DNA from: Actinomycetes bacterium
GTDB lineage: Bacteria; Actinomycetota; Acidimicrobiia; Acidimicrobiales; Palsa-688
Reading direction: 5' to 3'
Length of the DNA: 32,042 nucleotides
NCBI GenBank assembly: GCA_021808785.1
Contig: JAKBAX010000014.1
Coordinates: 1-32,042, forward strand
Positions within the stretch are counted from its first letter, which is position 1. The number at the start of each line of letters is the position of its first letter. The notes beneath the pieces were generated by a model. The model saw only the letters and a list, made by a program, of their open reading frames with translations. It was not told the DNA's origin and searched no databases. Positions 1 through 8,264 of this stretch are shown piece after piece. A program made the translations under genes and the position numbers.

Positions 1-887
1 GCCACGGCTACTGGCTCGTCGCCGCCGACGGCGGCATCTTCGCCTACGGCGACGCCAACTTCTACGGCTCCACCGGCGGCACCCACCTCGACCAACCCAT
101 CGTCGGCATGGCCACCACTGCCCCGACCACCGCCTCGGCGCCGGCAGGTCCTTCGGGCGGCACGGGCGGTCGGTGCACCTACCCGTCGTATACGACGAGC
201 GACCCGCATGGCACGGTCAACGAGGACCCCAACAGTGGGGAGTACTGGTGGGTGGACAACGACGCGTGGTCGGGGGCGCCGGGGCCTCAGACGCTGTTTG
301 TCTGTAACCAGTCGAGTTGGTACGCAGTGTCCAACCAGCCGGACGTCGGTGGGCAGGTCGAGACCTACCCCAACACGGAATACGACGTAGGTGGCCGAGC
401 CAACGGCACAGGTGTGGCCACGGCACCTCTTAGCGCGTACCACTCCATCACCTCGACCTTCTCCGAGGCTTTTCCGGCCACGGGCGGCTGGGATGCCGGC
501 TACGACCTGTGGACCAACGACTGGACCAACGAGACCATGATCTGGAACCAGTGGGCCGGCTCCCAGTCGTACTGGCCGGGTGTAGCCGACACGTCCGGCA
601 CGGCACTCACCCTGGATGGAGTGCGCTACCACTTCCTCTGCAACGGGAGCGTCTCGGACTGCAGTCCGTCGGGGAACCACGCCAACGCAGAGATGATGTT
701 CTTCCGGGACAGCCAGGTCAGCTCCGGATCGGTCGACCTGCTCGCTGCCTTCCAGTGGGAGGTCGCACACGGCTACGCGCGGGCCGGCGACGTACCCACA
801 CAGATCGAGTACGGAGTGGAGATTTGCTACACCAATGGTGCGGCCGAGACCTTCCCTCTCACCGGGCTGACGATCGGTGTGACTTGA
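1..887 (+). CDS. Secreted GH12-like glycoside hydrolase, 5' end missing
   Basis: The gene is open from the left edge (frame from base 3) to TGA at 885-887; its start and signal peptide lie outside. The first ~35 residues are one unit of the repeat [17 protein letters not shown]...FYGSTG...PIVGMA. A Thr/Ala/Pro/Gly linker follows, then a domain of ~230 residues that reads like a clan-C (GH12) glucanase: VDNDAWSG (compare the family's NNxWG), YDLWTN, the nucleophile motif NETMIW (Glu codon 531-533), and near the C-terminus IEYGVEIC, whose last Glu (codon 819-821) fits the acid/base. GH12 enzymes cleave beta-1,4-glucan or xyloglucan by a retaining mechanism. The substrate here is unknown and the usual Trp of the FEPW motif is replaced (VEIC). 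It probably acts outside the cell on a polysaccharide. The fold call is fairly firm; the activity is inference. Confidence 0.75.
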   Translation, partial: HGYWLVAADGGIFAYGDANFYGSTGGTHLDQPIVGMATTAPTTASAPAGPSGGTGGRCTYPSYTTSDPHGTVNEDPNSGEYWWVDNDAWSGAPGPQTLFVCNQSSWYAVSNQPDVGGQVETYPNTEYDVGGRANGTGVATAPLSAYHSITSTFSEAFPATGGWDAGYDLWTNDWTNETMIWNQWAGSQSYWPGVADTSGTALTLDGVRYHFLCNGSVSDCSPSGNHANAEMMFFRDSQVSSGSVDLLAAFQWEVAHGYARAGDVPTQIEYGVEICYTNGAAETFPLTGLTIGVT

Positions 888-912
888 CCCAGGGGCGCGC
901 CTGATCTCGTAT

Positions 913-954
913 CACACAGCCCGGGCTCGGGCTCTCCTGTGTGCAGCCCCTTTT
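913..954 (+). terminator. Rho-independent-like terminator after the GH12-like gene
   Basis: CACAC (913-917) plus AGCCCG (918-923) pair with CGGGCT (928-933) and GTGTG (939-943), leaving a four-base loop and a short bulge on the 3' arm. A TTTT run follows at 951-954. It starts 26 bases after the stop codon. It also argues against a GTG start at 941 for the next gene, because that codon lies inside the 3' arm. Confidence 0.5.
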
Positions 955-982
955 GATACCGAGCCGAAGGCGAGCCAAGACG

Positions 983-1639
983 ATGATCGAGCTCCTGCTT
1001 GACCATGCCGGGGGACGACCCTTGAGAGTCGTGCTACTCGGCGCTCATCCCGATGACATCGAGATCGGCGCCGGCGGGACCCTCCTCACTCTGGCCGAGA
1101 CCCGGCCCGGCCTTGTGGTGCACTACCAGGTGATGACCGGAACGGCTGGACGCCACGAAGAGGCTCGGGCCGCCGCGACGGCGTTTCTGCCAGGCGCCCG
1201 GGTGACGCTCCGGCTACTCGATCTACCCGACGGCCGTTTGCCGGCCGCGTGGTCGAGCGTAAAGGACTCCCTGGAGGAAGTGGCCGCAACGATGACTCCG
1301 GACCTGGTCATCGCCCCGTCCCCGATGGACGCCCATCAAGACCACCGCACTGTGGGGGAACTGGTAGCGACCGTCTTCCGGAACTCTCTGTGCCTGGCCT
1401 ATGAGATACCGAAGTGGGACGGTGATCTGGGTGCGGTTCGGCCATCCCTGTATCTTCCAATGTCGAGCGAGGTGGCTCGGCGCAAGGTGGAGCTTCTCAG
1501 CGCCTGCTTTCCCTCTCAGAAGTCGCGCGATTGGTGGGACGATGAGGTCTTCCTCGGCCTGGCTCGGCTGCGAGGAATGGAGTCCCGTACCCGATATGCC
1601 GAGGCCTTCACCTGCACCAAAGCCGTACTCCGGTGCTGA
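983..1639 (+). CDS. PIG-L (LmbE) family deacetylase
   Basis: A 218-residue protein of the PIG-L/LmbE zinc-dependent N-acetyl-sugar deacetylase family. The metal-binding motif AHPDD is at residues 21-25 and the second motif HQDH at 118-121, both placed as in the family. Members remove acetyl from GlcNAc-type groups (GlcNAc-PI, mycothiol precursors, antibiotic sugars). With an exopolysaccharide locus next door, a nucleotide sugar, lipid-linked sugar or polymer residue is a plausible substrate, but that is inference. ATG 983 is preferred over an upstream GTG at 941, which sits in a terminator hairpin; a weak GAAGG lies upstream. No signal peptide is visible, so it is probably cytoplasmic. It converges on the glycosylphosphotransferase gene with 22 bases between stops. 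Confidence 0.85.
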   Translation: MIELLLDHAGGRPLRVVLLGAHPDDIEIGAGGTLLTLAETRPGLVVHYQVMTGTAGRHEEARAAATAFLPGARVTLRLLDLPDGRLPAAWSSVKDSLEEVAATMTPDLVIAPSPMDAHQDHRTVGELVATVFRNSLCLAYEIPKWDGDLGAVRPSLYLPMSSEVARRKVELLSACFPSQKSRDWWDDEVFLGLARLRGMESRTRYAEAFTCTKAVLRC

Positions 1640-1661
1640 GTGGTGGCGGCCGCCGGGATGC

Positions 1662-3287
1662 CTACGAACCCCCGACCACCTGAGGTTCCTCGATCGGTTG
1701 GCGGTGGGGCGGTCCCGGCGGGGGGGAGAATCCACCTCCCCGAAGCTCGACCAACTCCGCACCTGCGGACCGTCGGGCACCAGTGATCACGAGGTCGACC
1801 AGACGTTGCAGGACCAAGCCTACCGTCGCCCCCAGTATCATCATGTCCATCCCGACCGACCAGTTGTCCACGTAGTGCAGATCGAGTCGGCGGTAGGCGT
1901 GGAATGACGGGCTCTCACTCGCCTCGACCTGCCAGAGCCCGGTCACACCAGGAGCCACTACCAACCGCTCGCGAAGTTCCTGGTCGAAATCCTCCACTTC
2001 GGAGGGCAGGGCCGGTCGGGGACCTACCAGGCTCATCTCCCCTCTCAGGACGTTGAAGAGCTGCGGCAGCTCGTCGATACAGGACTTCCGCAGGATACGC
2101 CCGACTCTCGTCACCCGCGGATCGGTGGCCATCTTGAAAAGTGGACCCTGCCGTTCGTTGTGGGCCCGGAGACCGTTCAGCCTCTCGCCGGCGTCCACGC
2201 TCATCGTCCTCAGCTTCAGCACTCGAAAGACATGGCCGTGACGTCCGATCCGGTCCTGGCGATAGAGGACGGGACCACCGTCCTCCATCTTGATGACGAC
2301 GCCGGCGAGCGCCATGACAGGAAGCGCGACCGACAGGGCCACGGTGGTGAAGATCACGTCTATAGCCCTCTTCACCACCAGCTGCCATCGCGAGATGGTG
2401 CGCCTCTCCACGTAGAACAGCACTTGATGAGACAGTGGTGCGACCCGCATCCGGTGATAACCGATTCTGGGCAGGCCGCTCGACACCTGGACGTGAATTC
2501 CCGCCGCGACCAGGCCTCGCACGGCTTGGTCGAGAGCCCGGCCAGGTAACGCGCCCGGGGCGACGATCACACCGGTTGCTCCTGTCGATCGGACCGTTTC
2601 AGCCAGGTCGGCTCCGGCGTCGACCACGGGTATTTCGACCGGGTAGGTCGTGCCCTCCTCCATCGCGTAGCCGATGACCGCAACTGCCCGGTACCCCAGG
2701 CCCGGCTGCCCCGAGAGGAGCTCGAGCAGTGCTTCGCTCTCGGCGTCGCTGGCGAGGATGCAGACCGGGCGGCAGAACCGGCCCCGGGACCGACACCTAC
2801 GAAGCCAGATTCGGTACGACCCCCGGAATACCAGCAAGGCGGCGATCAGGCCGGCTGCGCCTACCGCCGCCCTCGACAGCGAGATGTGGACCGGCCACAC
2901 GCGGCTCGAACCGACAGCGGCAAGCGCAGAAACGACCGCCGCCCGTCCCAGGCGGACTATTTCGATTGATCGCACAGAGCACACCCGAGCCAGGTACAGC
3001 TTCTGTACCGCCAGGACGACGACCACCACTGCGGCCAGGCCGGCGGAGAGGGCCACCGCCGCTGCGACGTCTGACCAGGACCGACGATCGTAGCCCGGCA
3101 GAACCAGCATCCACGTCAGGAAGCCGGCCGCGAAGTCGCTCGCCAGCAGCCGGGCCCGGAGGTGCCCGGCGCCCGATCCATCGCCCGCGGCGACCGGAGC
3201 GGATCGCCGCCCGGGGGGTCGTCCGACCAGCGGAGTCAGCGAATCGGCTCCGGCCATCCTCGACAATGTTCCCGATCCTTCGTCCAT
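1662..3287 (-). CDS. Polyprenyl-phosphate sugar-1-phosphate transferase (initiating glycosylphosphotransferase)
   Basis: A 541-residue membrane enzyme of the WbaP/CpsE bacterial sugar transferase family, which moves hexose-1-phosphate from a nucleotide sugar to undecaprenyl phosphate to start a repeat unit. The N-terminal half has about four hydrophobic segments (roughly 48-65, 75-98, 113-128, 140-157) and a nucleotide-binding-like region (~173-280). The catalytic domain starts at KRAID (306-310), with one hydrophobic segment, then KLRTM (358-362), DELPQL (405-410), VGPRP (421-425) and GLWQV (450-454), all hallmarks of the family. After the domain ends (~500) there is a Pro/Gly-rich tail of about 40 residues. 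ATG at 3287 has GAAGGG six bases upstream. It is transcribed divergently from the Tat-secreted protein genes. The sugar it transfers cannot be read from the sequence. Confidence 0.93.
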   Translation of the reverse strand: MDEGSGTLSRMAGADSLTPLVGRPPGRRSAPVAAGDGSGAGHLRARLLASDFAAGFLTWMLVLPGYDRRSWSDVAAAVALSAGLAAVVVVVLAVQKLYLARVCSVRSIEIVRLGRAAVVSALAAVGSSRVWPVHISLSRAAVGAAGLIAALLVFRGSYRIWLRRCRSRGRFCRPVCILASDAESEALLELLSGQPGLGYRAVAVIGYAMEEGTTYPVEIPVVDAGADLAETVRSTGATGVIVAPGALPGRALDQAVRGLVAAGIHVQVSSGLPRIGYHRMRVAPLSHQVLFYVERRTISRWQLVVKRAIDVIFTTVALSVALPVMALAGVVIKMEDGGPVLYRQDRIGRHGHVFRVLKLRTMSVDAGERLNGLRAHNERQGPLFKMATDPRVTRVGRILRKSCIDELPQLFNVLRGEMSLVGPRPALPSEVEDFDQELRERLVVAPGVTGLWQVEASESPSFHAYRRLDLHYVDNWSVGMDMMILGATVGLVLQRLVDLVITGARRSAGAELVELRGGGFSPPPGPPHRQPIEEPQVVGGS

Positions 3288-3300
3288 GGTGGGCCCTTCG

Positions 3301-3440
3301 AGGAACCAGAGACCCGTGCGCCGTTCCTTGATACCGGTCGCGGGCGCGACAGCCGGTCGCGACCTCGAAGGCAGCCTTCGACCCCGGCCCCCGGTAGTCG
3401 GATGTATCTCAGCCCGGACTGGCGGCTCCGTAGTTCGAAC
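3301..3440. promoter_or_regulatory. Stacked palindromes in the divergent control region
   Basis: The 169-base gap between two divergent genes holds several inverted repeats. AGGAAC (3301-3306) pairs with GTTCCT (3323-3328). GTCGCG-GG-CGCGAC occupies 3337-3350, GGTCGCGACC 3355-3364 (perfect), TCGAAGGC-A-GCCTTCGA 3365-3381 (8-base arms, one central base), and GTTCGAAC 3433-3440, eight bases before the Shine-Dalgarno of the next gene. GTCGCG occurs in both of the adjacent palindromes, which suggests a paired operator. They could instead fold as RNA hairpins in a 5' leader. I see no convincing -35/-10 pair, so promoter positions are not called. Confidence 0.45.
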
Positions 3441-3456
3441 GACTCATGGAGGGCCA

Positions 3457-4005
3457 ATGTCAGGGAACGGTCGAGCCCGGCTCCCAGTAGTCAGAGATGG
3501 CGGCGAGGACGATCGGGGTGCGCCCGCGGACCCCCGGGTCGCCCGCCGCGGGCTCGATCGGAGGAGCGTTCTCGGCCGCATGGCGGGCATGGCGGTGCTC
3601 GGCGCCTCCGGCGGCGGGGCCATCCTGACGAGAGGCCTTCCGGCAGCCGGAGCGGCGACCATGATCGAGTCAGGCGCGATAGCACCGGCGGTGGTGCAGC
3701 TGATCGACGCACCGACGATCGCCGTGGATGCATCTCTCGGCAACGATTTCCGGCTCACGCTGGGCGGCGACCGCACGATGGGCGGTCCGACCAACGGATC
3801 GGACGGTCAGCAGATAATCCTCCAGATCACCCAGGGGGCCGGGGGGCCTTTCACCGTCACATGGTCCCCGGAGTACGAGTTCTCGACCGGGCTCGCCGAA
3901 CCGGTGCTCAGCACGGGCGCCGGGCAGACCGACCTGGTTGGCCTCATGTACAGCGCGATCGCGGCCAAGTGGCTGCTCGTCGCCTACCTGGGCGGCTTCT
4001 CCTGA
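3457..4005 (+). CDS. Tat-targeted small beta-domain surface protein (split-gene N-terminal partner)
   Basis: A 182-residue protein. The N-terminus has a twin-arginine signal (DRRSVLGRMAG, Arg 35-36) followed by a hydrophobic Ala/Gly stretch and AAGAA, where cleavage is likely. The mature part (~70-182) is one Gly/Thr-rich, probably beta-stranded domain with the motifs GAIAPAVV, DAPTIAVDASLGNDF, DGQ, ITQG, TVTW and KWLLVA. The same domain makes up residues ~79-189 of the protein encoded at 5249-6946. I do not know a function; similar short domains occur in phage-tail-like and secreted proteins. ATG 3457 is chosen because GGAGG lies four bases upstream and the Tat signal follows; the frame is open further upstream but that stretch looks non-coding. 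Its stop overlaps the next start as TGATG. Confidence 0.75.
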   Translation: MSGNGRARLPVVRDGGEDDRGAPADPRVARRGLDRRSVLGRMAGMAVLGASGGGAILTRGLPAAGAATMIESGAIAPAVVQLIDAPTIAVDASLGNDFRLTLGGDRTMGGPTNGSDGQQIILQITQGAGGPFTVTWSPEYEFSTGLAEPVLSTGAGQTDLVGLMYSAIAAKWLLVAYLGGFS

Positions 4006-4007
4006 TG
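4003..4007 (+). promoter_or_regulatory. TGATG stop-start overlap, probable translational coupling
   Basis: The stop TGA (4003-4005) of the Tat-signal gene shares one base with the ATG (4005-4007) of the next gene. No Shine-Dalgarno stands at a normal distance before this ATG. The arrangement is typical of termination-reinitiation, which would tie production of the second protein to the first. Confidence 0.6.
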
Positions 4008-5234
4008 GCTGACTACCGGTTGTTCGCTGGCAGCACCGGTCCGGCGAGTGCGATCAGCTACAGCGGGCCTTTCCTGGCCGGCGTGGCATTCGAGGTCACT
4101 CAGGCCGACTGCTGGTTCGAAGGCTACTGGTGGTGGGTCGCACCCACCGGTGGACTCACGGCCCCGCAGACCTTCGCCGTCTGGCTCATCACCGGTCCCG
4201 GCACCGGAATATTGATCCCTTCCGCGACGGTCACGTCGGGCCAGTTGGCTCCCGGCTGGAACTGGGTGCCTCTGGCCGATCCGATCCAACTGCCCATAGG
4301 AGGAAGCGTCGGGACCGGCGGGGCCAACTTCATAGCCGCTACAGGTGTCAACGGGAGCTTCCCCGACACCAACGGGCAGTTCGCAGCCGGGGCCGTCTAC
4401 GCCAGCGGGGTGACGGTCGGACCGCTCACCGCCTTCTCCGATCAAGCGGCGTCCAATCCGGGCCCCTTCAGCATAGGACAGGGCCTCTTCTCCACGCTGG
4501 GAACCGATCCGACGACGGTCATGCCGTTGCAGACCTACGATTCCGCCAATTTCTGGATAGACGTCCAGGTAGGCGACACCCCCCCTGCGGCCTACGCGGG
4601 CTCCTACCGGCTGTGGCCGAACTTCCCGAACGTCACGAACGGTATCGCGCCGTCCATCGACACCGGCACTCAGACCACCGGCACGTTGTTCTCCCTGTCG
4701 GCGCCGTGCCGCCTCGCCAATATCTGGTTGTACAGCCCGGCGGGCGTGAATGCCATGCCGGCCCGGACCCAGGTCTGGGACGCCGCGACCCAGAGTCTCG
4801 TGGTCGGATCGGATCTCCCGGCCGCCTGGTCCGGGCCCGTGGGGAGCGGTTGGGTGGCAAATGCCTACTCGAAGGCGGGCATCGTGCTACCTGCGGGGAA
4901 CTACATCGTCAGCGTATTCAACGACTCCGGTCAGACCTTCTACCAGGAGACCAGGGGTTACTTCGGCGCATTCAACGGCGTAGCCGGCCCAGGACAGAAC
5001 GGTCTCGTCAGCGGACCCCTGTCATCGCCCGCCAACGCCAACTCCATCGCACCACCGGGCGGCAACTCGTGCTTCTACAGCGGGGGCACGGGACCGACCT
5101 ACCCCAACGCGTGGGACCAGCACGACGGCGGCGAGAACCGGTGGGTCGACGTCGAAGTAATTCCAGTCGGCGGGGCCGGCGGCGTGGGCGGGCCACCCGT
5201 CAACTCCGCCGCCTTCATGGCCTTCTTCCCCTGA
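4005..5234 (+). CDS. Protein with two DUF4082-like domains, no signal peptide (split-gene C-terminal partner)
   Basis: A 409-residue protein made of two related halves. Domain 1 spans about residues 4-190 and ends NFWIDVQV (182-189). Domain 2 starts YRLWPNF at 201 and ends RWVDVEV near the C-terminus. Each half contains FLAGVAFEV- or CRLANIWLY-like entry strands, a VWLI or QVWD strand, and a closing [NR][FY]W[IV]DV[QE]V strand. That resembles DUF4082, a beta-sandwich domain of secreted carbohydrate-associated proteins. Unlike its fused paralogue at 5249-6946 it begins directly with the domain (MADYRLF) and has no export signal. The frame runs open for a long way upstream, but the homology begins at this ATG, which overlaps the upstream stop. 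Function unknown; a surface or polysaccharide-binding role is inference. Confidence 0.72.
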   Translation: MADYRLFAGSTGPASAISYSGPFLAGVAFEVTQADCWFEGYWWWVAPTGGLTAPQTFAVWLITGPGTGILIPSATVTSGQLAPGWNWVPLADPIQLPIGGSVGTGGANFIAATGVNGSFPDTNGQFAAGAVYASGVTVGPLTAFSDQAASNPGPFSIGQGLFSTLGTDPTTVMPLQTYDSANFWIDVQVGDTPPAAYAGSYRLWPNFPNVTNGIAPSIDTGTQTTGTLFSLSAPCRLANIWLYSPAGVNAMPARTQVWDAATQSLVVGSDLPAAWSGPVGSGWVANAYSKAGIVLPAGNYIVSVFNDSGQTFYQETRGYFGAFNGVAGPGQNGLVSGPLSSPANANSIAPPGGNSCFYSGGTGPTYPNAWDQHDGGENRWVDVEVIPVGGAGGVGGPPVNSAAFMAFFP

Positions 5235-6940
5235 GGGCGGAGGCAGCAATGCACGAGGAACGGTCGAGCACCGGAGGGAAGATGCGATTTCACGCCAGGA
5301 AGGCCCGGCTAGGACTGGGCCCCGAGACCCACGACCGATCCGGGCCGACCGGCTCTCTACCGGCCGACCTGGGCCGCAGGAGCGCGCTCAAAAAGGCGCT
5401 CGGGCTGGCCGCCGCGGGGGCAGTGGGCGGGTCCGCCCTCGCCGAGACATTCGCCTCGCCGGCGTCGGCGGCCACCACCACCGAGACCGGGGCCATCGCT
5501 CCGGCCGTGGTCAATCTGACAGATGCCCCGACCATCGCCGTGGACGCCTCACTGGGCAACGACTTTCGCGTCACCATCGCGGCCAGTCGGGCCATGGGCA
5601 ACCCGGTCAACGCAGTCGATGGGCAGAAGATACTCATGCAGATCACCCAGGGACCGGCTGGATCGTCGACCGTGACCTGGGGCAGCAGCTATGAATTCTG
5701 TGCCGCACTCCCTCAGCCGGCCTCGAGCACCACAGCCGGCCAGACCGACCTGCTGGCCTTCGTGTACAACGGGACCAAATCCAAGTGGCTCCTGGTCGCC
5801 GTCGTCAATGGGTTCAACCCTGTCACGGTAACGCAGCCGAGCGGTACCTTCAGGCTCTTTCCCACCACCATCGGACCGTCCACACCGGCGTCGTACACAG
5901 GACCGTTCCTGGCGGGCGTACAGTTCGAGGTCACCTCGGGAGGGACCTGGCTGGGGGGCTACTGGTGGTGGGTCTGCCCGGAAGGTCAGACCTCGGGCCC
6001 CCAGAAATTTGCGCTGTGGCAGGTATACACCACCAGGGTCGGAACCCTCGTGGCCAGTGCTACGGTCACGTCCGGCACGCTCATTCCCGGTCAGTGGAAC
6101 TACGTCCCGCTGGCTGCGCCGATCCCGCTCAGTCCCGGAGCGACGTATGTGGCCGCCACCGGGTTCAGTGACGGGTTCCCGACGACCAACAATCAGTTCG
6201 GTGCCGGCCAACCGTACGCGGCGGGAATCGTCACCGGCCCCTTGTCGGCCTACTCCGACTCGGCAGGGTCGCTCCCCGCGCCCTTCGGTATGGGTCAGGG
6301 TCTGTTCGGCACCGCAGGTACGGACCCGACCATCTCCATGCCCAACGACTCGTGGGAATCGGCCAACTTCTGGATGGATCTCCAGATTACGACCACACCA
6401 CCGGCTGGCACCACCTACCGCCTCTGGCCCAACCTCCCGACCGTGCCCGGCGCTCTGCTCGCGGACAGCCTGGCCTACACGCTTGCGACCGAATACACGC
6501 TCTCCGCTACCTGCCAGCTCGACCGAATCTGGTTCTACTCTCCGAGCGGCGCGGCAGCCCTCCCCTCCAGATGTGCCATCTGGAGCGCATCCAGTCAGAC
6601 CGAGGTGACCGGGACCGACAATCCGGCGCCGGCCTGGTCCGGGCCGGCCGGTTCGGGATGGGTCTCCTGCTCCTACTCGGGTGTCACGCTCCCACCCGGG
6701 GACTACAAGGTAGCGGTGTACTACGGGGGCGGATCCAACTGGCTGCAGGCAACGACGAGCTACTGGGCCGGAGGGGGACCCGGAACCGACGGCATCACGG
6801 CCGGTCCTCTGAGCGCGCCCGGGGCGGCCTCGGCTAGTGGGGCCGGGCAGAGCACCTACAACCAGGGCGCGTGGGCCTACCCGACGACGTACGCCTCCGG
6901 AACGGGCGAGAACTACTGGGTGGACGTCGAAGTCACCCCG
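4014..6940 (+). repeat. Four DUF4082-like repeat units across two genes
   Basis: At protein level the same ~180-200 residue unit occurs four times: about 4014-4571, 4605-5225, 5849-6388 and 6416-6940. First units share SYSGPFLAGV/SYTGPFLAGV, GYWWWV, GPL.A.SD and GQGLF. Second units share YRLWPN, AWSGP.GSGWV and WVDVEV. So unit 1 of gene two matches unit 1 of gene three, and the same holds for unit 2. This indicates that a two-unit gene already existed before the gene was duplicated. Confidence 0.7.
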
Positions 6941-6946
6941 ACCTGA
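5249..6946 (+). CDS. Tat-secreted surface protein with beta domain and two DUF4082-like domains (fused form)
   Basis: A 565-residue protein. Residues ~41-75 form a twin-arginine signal (LGRRSALKKALG, Arg 43-44, then an Ala/Gly hydrophobic core and ASPASAA). Residues ~79-189 are the beta domain also found alone in the product of 3457-4005. A linker (PVTVTQPSGT) leads to two DUF4082-like domains, ~200-380 (ending NFWMDLQI) and ~390-565 (ending YWVDVEV). It is therefore the fused counterpart of the two preceding genes. ATG 5249 has GGAGG five bases upstream. ATG 5282, also preceded by GGAGG, would give a protein 11 residues shorter with the same signal. It follows the previous gene by 14 bases and is probably in the same transcript. 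Function unknown; likely exported folded to the cell surface. Confidence 0.75.
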   Translation: MHEERSSTGGKMRFHARKARLGLGPETHDRSGPTGSLPADLGRRSALKKALGLAAAGAVGGSALAETFASPASAATTTETGAIAPAVVNLTDAPTIAVDASLGNDFRVTIAASRAMGNPVNAVDGQKILMQITQGPAGSSTVTWGSSYEFCAALPQPASSTTAGQTDLLAFVYNGTKSKWLLVAVVNGFNPVTVTQPSGTFRLFPTTIGPSTPASYTGPFLAGVQFEVTSGGTWLGGYWWWVCPEGQTSGPQKFALWQVYTTRVGTLVASATVTSGTLIPGQWNYVPLAAPIPLSPGATYVAATGFSDGFPTTNNQFGAGQPYAAGIVTGPLSAYSDSAGSLPAPFGMGQGLFGTAGTDPTISMPNDSWESANFWMDLQITTTPPAGTTYRLWPNLPTVPGALLADSLAYTLATEYTLSATCQLDRIWFYSPSGAAALPSRCAIWSASSQTEVTGTDNPAPAWSGPAGSGWVSCSYSGVTLPPGDYKVAVYYGGGSNWLQATTSYWAGGGPGTDGITAGPLSAPGAASASGAGQSTYNQGAWAYPTTYASGTGENYWVDVEVTPT

Positions 6947-7020
6947 TCGCATCGGCGTATCAAGAGGCCCCGAAGCCCCCTCTGATCATGTAGTCCAGAC
7001 ATCACGCCGCTCGGAGGATC

Positions 7021-8250
7021 ATGGCCGCCTGCAAGTGCCGCTTATGTGGAGCGGAGCTGACCCACACCTTTGTCGACCTCGGCATGTCCCCGCTGTGCGA
7101 GAGCTACGTACCCGCGGACCGACTCGACGAGTCGGAGACCTTCTACCCGCTGCATGTGCGTCAGTGCCCGTCCTGTCTGCTGGTACAGCTCCCGGCCTAC
7201 GTGCGCGGCGAGGACATCTTCTCGGACTACGCCTACTTCTCCTCCTACTCGGACTCGTGGGTCGCACATGCCAGGCGCTACGCGCACGCCATGATCGACG
7301 AGCTCCGGCTCGGCCCGGGCAGTCTGGTGACGGAGGTCGCGAGCAACGACGGCTACCTCCTCCAGCACTTCCTGGCCCGGGGCGTTCCGGTGCTCGGGGT
7401 CGAGCCGGCCGGCAACGTCGCCGAGGCCGCCCGGTCCAAGGGTGTGCCGACGGTGGTCGAGTTCCTCGGCAGGGAGACAGGTAAGGCCATAGCGGCCCGC
7501 TACGGACAGGCCGACCTGGTCGCAGCCAACAACGTCTTCGCCCATGTCCCAGATATTGTCGACTTCGCCGAGGGGCTCGAGTGCCTGGTGAAGCCTGGCG
7601 GTCTGGTCACGCTCGAGTTCCCCCACCTGCTCCAGCTGATAGCGCAGACCCAGTACGACACGATCTACCACGAGCACTACTCCTATCTGTCCCTGCTCAC
7701 TGCGGCGAGAGCGCTGCAGGCGGGAGGTCTGATGGTGGTCGACGTCGACGAACTGACCACCCACGGGGGATCCCTGAGGGTCCACGCCCGGCCGGAGGAG
7801 GAGGCCGGCGAGCCGAGCACCGCGGTCAAGGCGCTCCTCGACCGTGAAGAGGCAGCAGGGCTGCACACCCTGCACGGCCACGCCGGCTTCGCCTCGGAGG
7901 TCCTCCGGGTGAAGAGCGATCTGCTCCGCTTCCTGATAGAGGCCGCCGGTCATGGTCGCACGGTCGCGGCCTACGGCGCCCCCGGGAAGGGCAACACCCT
8001 CCTCAACCACTGCGGCATCAGGTCCGATCTCGTCTCCTACACCGTCGACCGCAGCCCGGTGAAGCAGGGCAAGTACCTCCCGGGAACCCACATCCCGATC
8101 TACGGGCCGGAGAAGCTGGCCGAGACCGAGCCCGACTACGTCTTGGTGCTGCCATGGAACCTCCGGGAAGAGATCAGTACCCAGCTGGATTATGTGCGTT
8201 CCTGGGGGGCCAGGCTGGTCTTCCCCATACCGTCCCTGGACATCGTCTGA
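7021..8250 (+). CDS. NDP-sugar C-methyltransferase (class I SAM-dependent, zinc-binding N-terminus)
   Basis: A 409-residue three-part enzyme of the TcaB9/TylC3/NovU type. The N-terminal zinc-binding domain has CKCRLC (Cys 4, 6, 9) and CPSC. The SAM-binding domain carries EVASNDGYLL and GVEPAGN. The catalytic segment YHEHYSY is at 216-222, where the Tyr/His/Glu residues used for C-methylation in TcaB9 are found. The C-terminal domain has AYGAPGKGNTLLN and the ending VLPWNLREE. The family adds a methyl to C-3 (or C-5) of 4-keto-6-deoxy nucleotide sugars to make branched sugars. GGAGG lies three bases before ATG 7021. The cytidylyltransferase-like gene follows after 14 bases, so the two probably serve one nucleotide-sugar pathway. 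Which carbon is methylated cannot be told. Confidence 0.9.
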   Translation: MAACKCRLCGAELTHTFVDLGMSPLCESYVPADRLDESETFYPLHVRQCPSCLLVQLPAYVRGEDIFSDYAYFSSYSDSWVAHARRYAHAMIDELRLGPGSLVTEVASNDGYLLQHFLARGVPVLGVEPAGNVAEAARSKGVPTVVEFLGRETGKAIAARYGQADLVAANNVFAHVPDIVDFAEGLECLVKPGGLVTLEFPHLLQLIAQTQYDTIYHEHYSYLSLLTAARALQAGGLMVVDVDELTTHGGSLRVHARPEEEAGEPSTAVKALLDREEAAGLHTLHGHAGFASEVLRVKSDLLRFLIEAAGHGRTVAAYGAPGKGNTLLNHCGIRSDLVSYTVDRSPVKQGKYLPGTHIPIYGPEKLAETEPDYVLVLPWNLREEISTQLDYVRSWGARLVFPIPSLDIV

Positions 8251-8264
8251 AAGGAGTACGAGCA

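Noticed and set aside
941-982. Earlier GTG start for the PIG-L gene
   Set aside because: The codon lies in the 3' arm of the hairpin at 913-943 and would add 14 residues with no family similarity.
3990-4010. Programmed frameshift joining the two split-gene frames
   Set aside because: A -1 shift would be needed, and the bases before TGA (C TTC TCC) do not form a slippery heptamer. The TGATG overlap explains the arrangement better by reinitiation.
5549-6952. Long open frame of 467 codons on the minus strand opposite the fused DUF4082-like gene
   Set aside because: It is Arg/Gly/Pro-rich with no recognisable domain and lies wholly opposite a gene with clear repeats and a Tat signal; a common artefact of high-GC coding DNA.
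6963-6983. Terminator after the fused surface-protein gene (AGAGG / CCTCT)
   Set aside because: Only a five-base stem with an eleven-base loop and no T-run; too weak to call.
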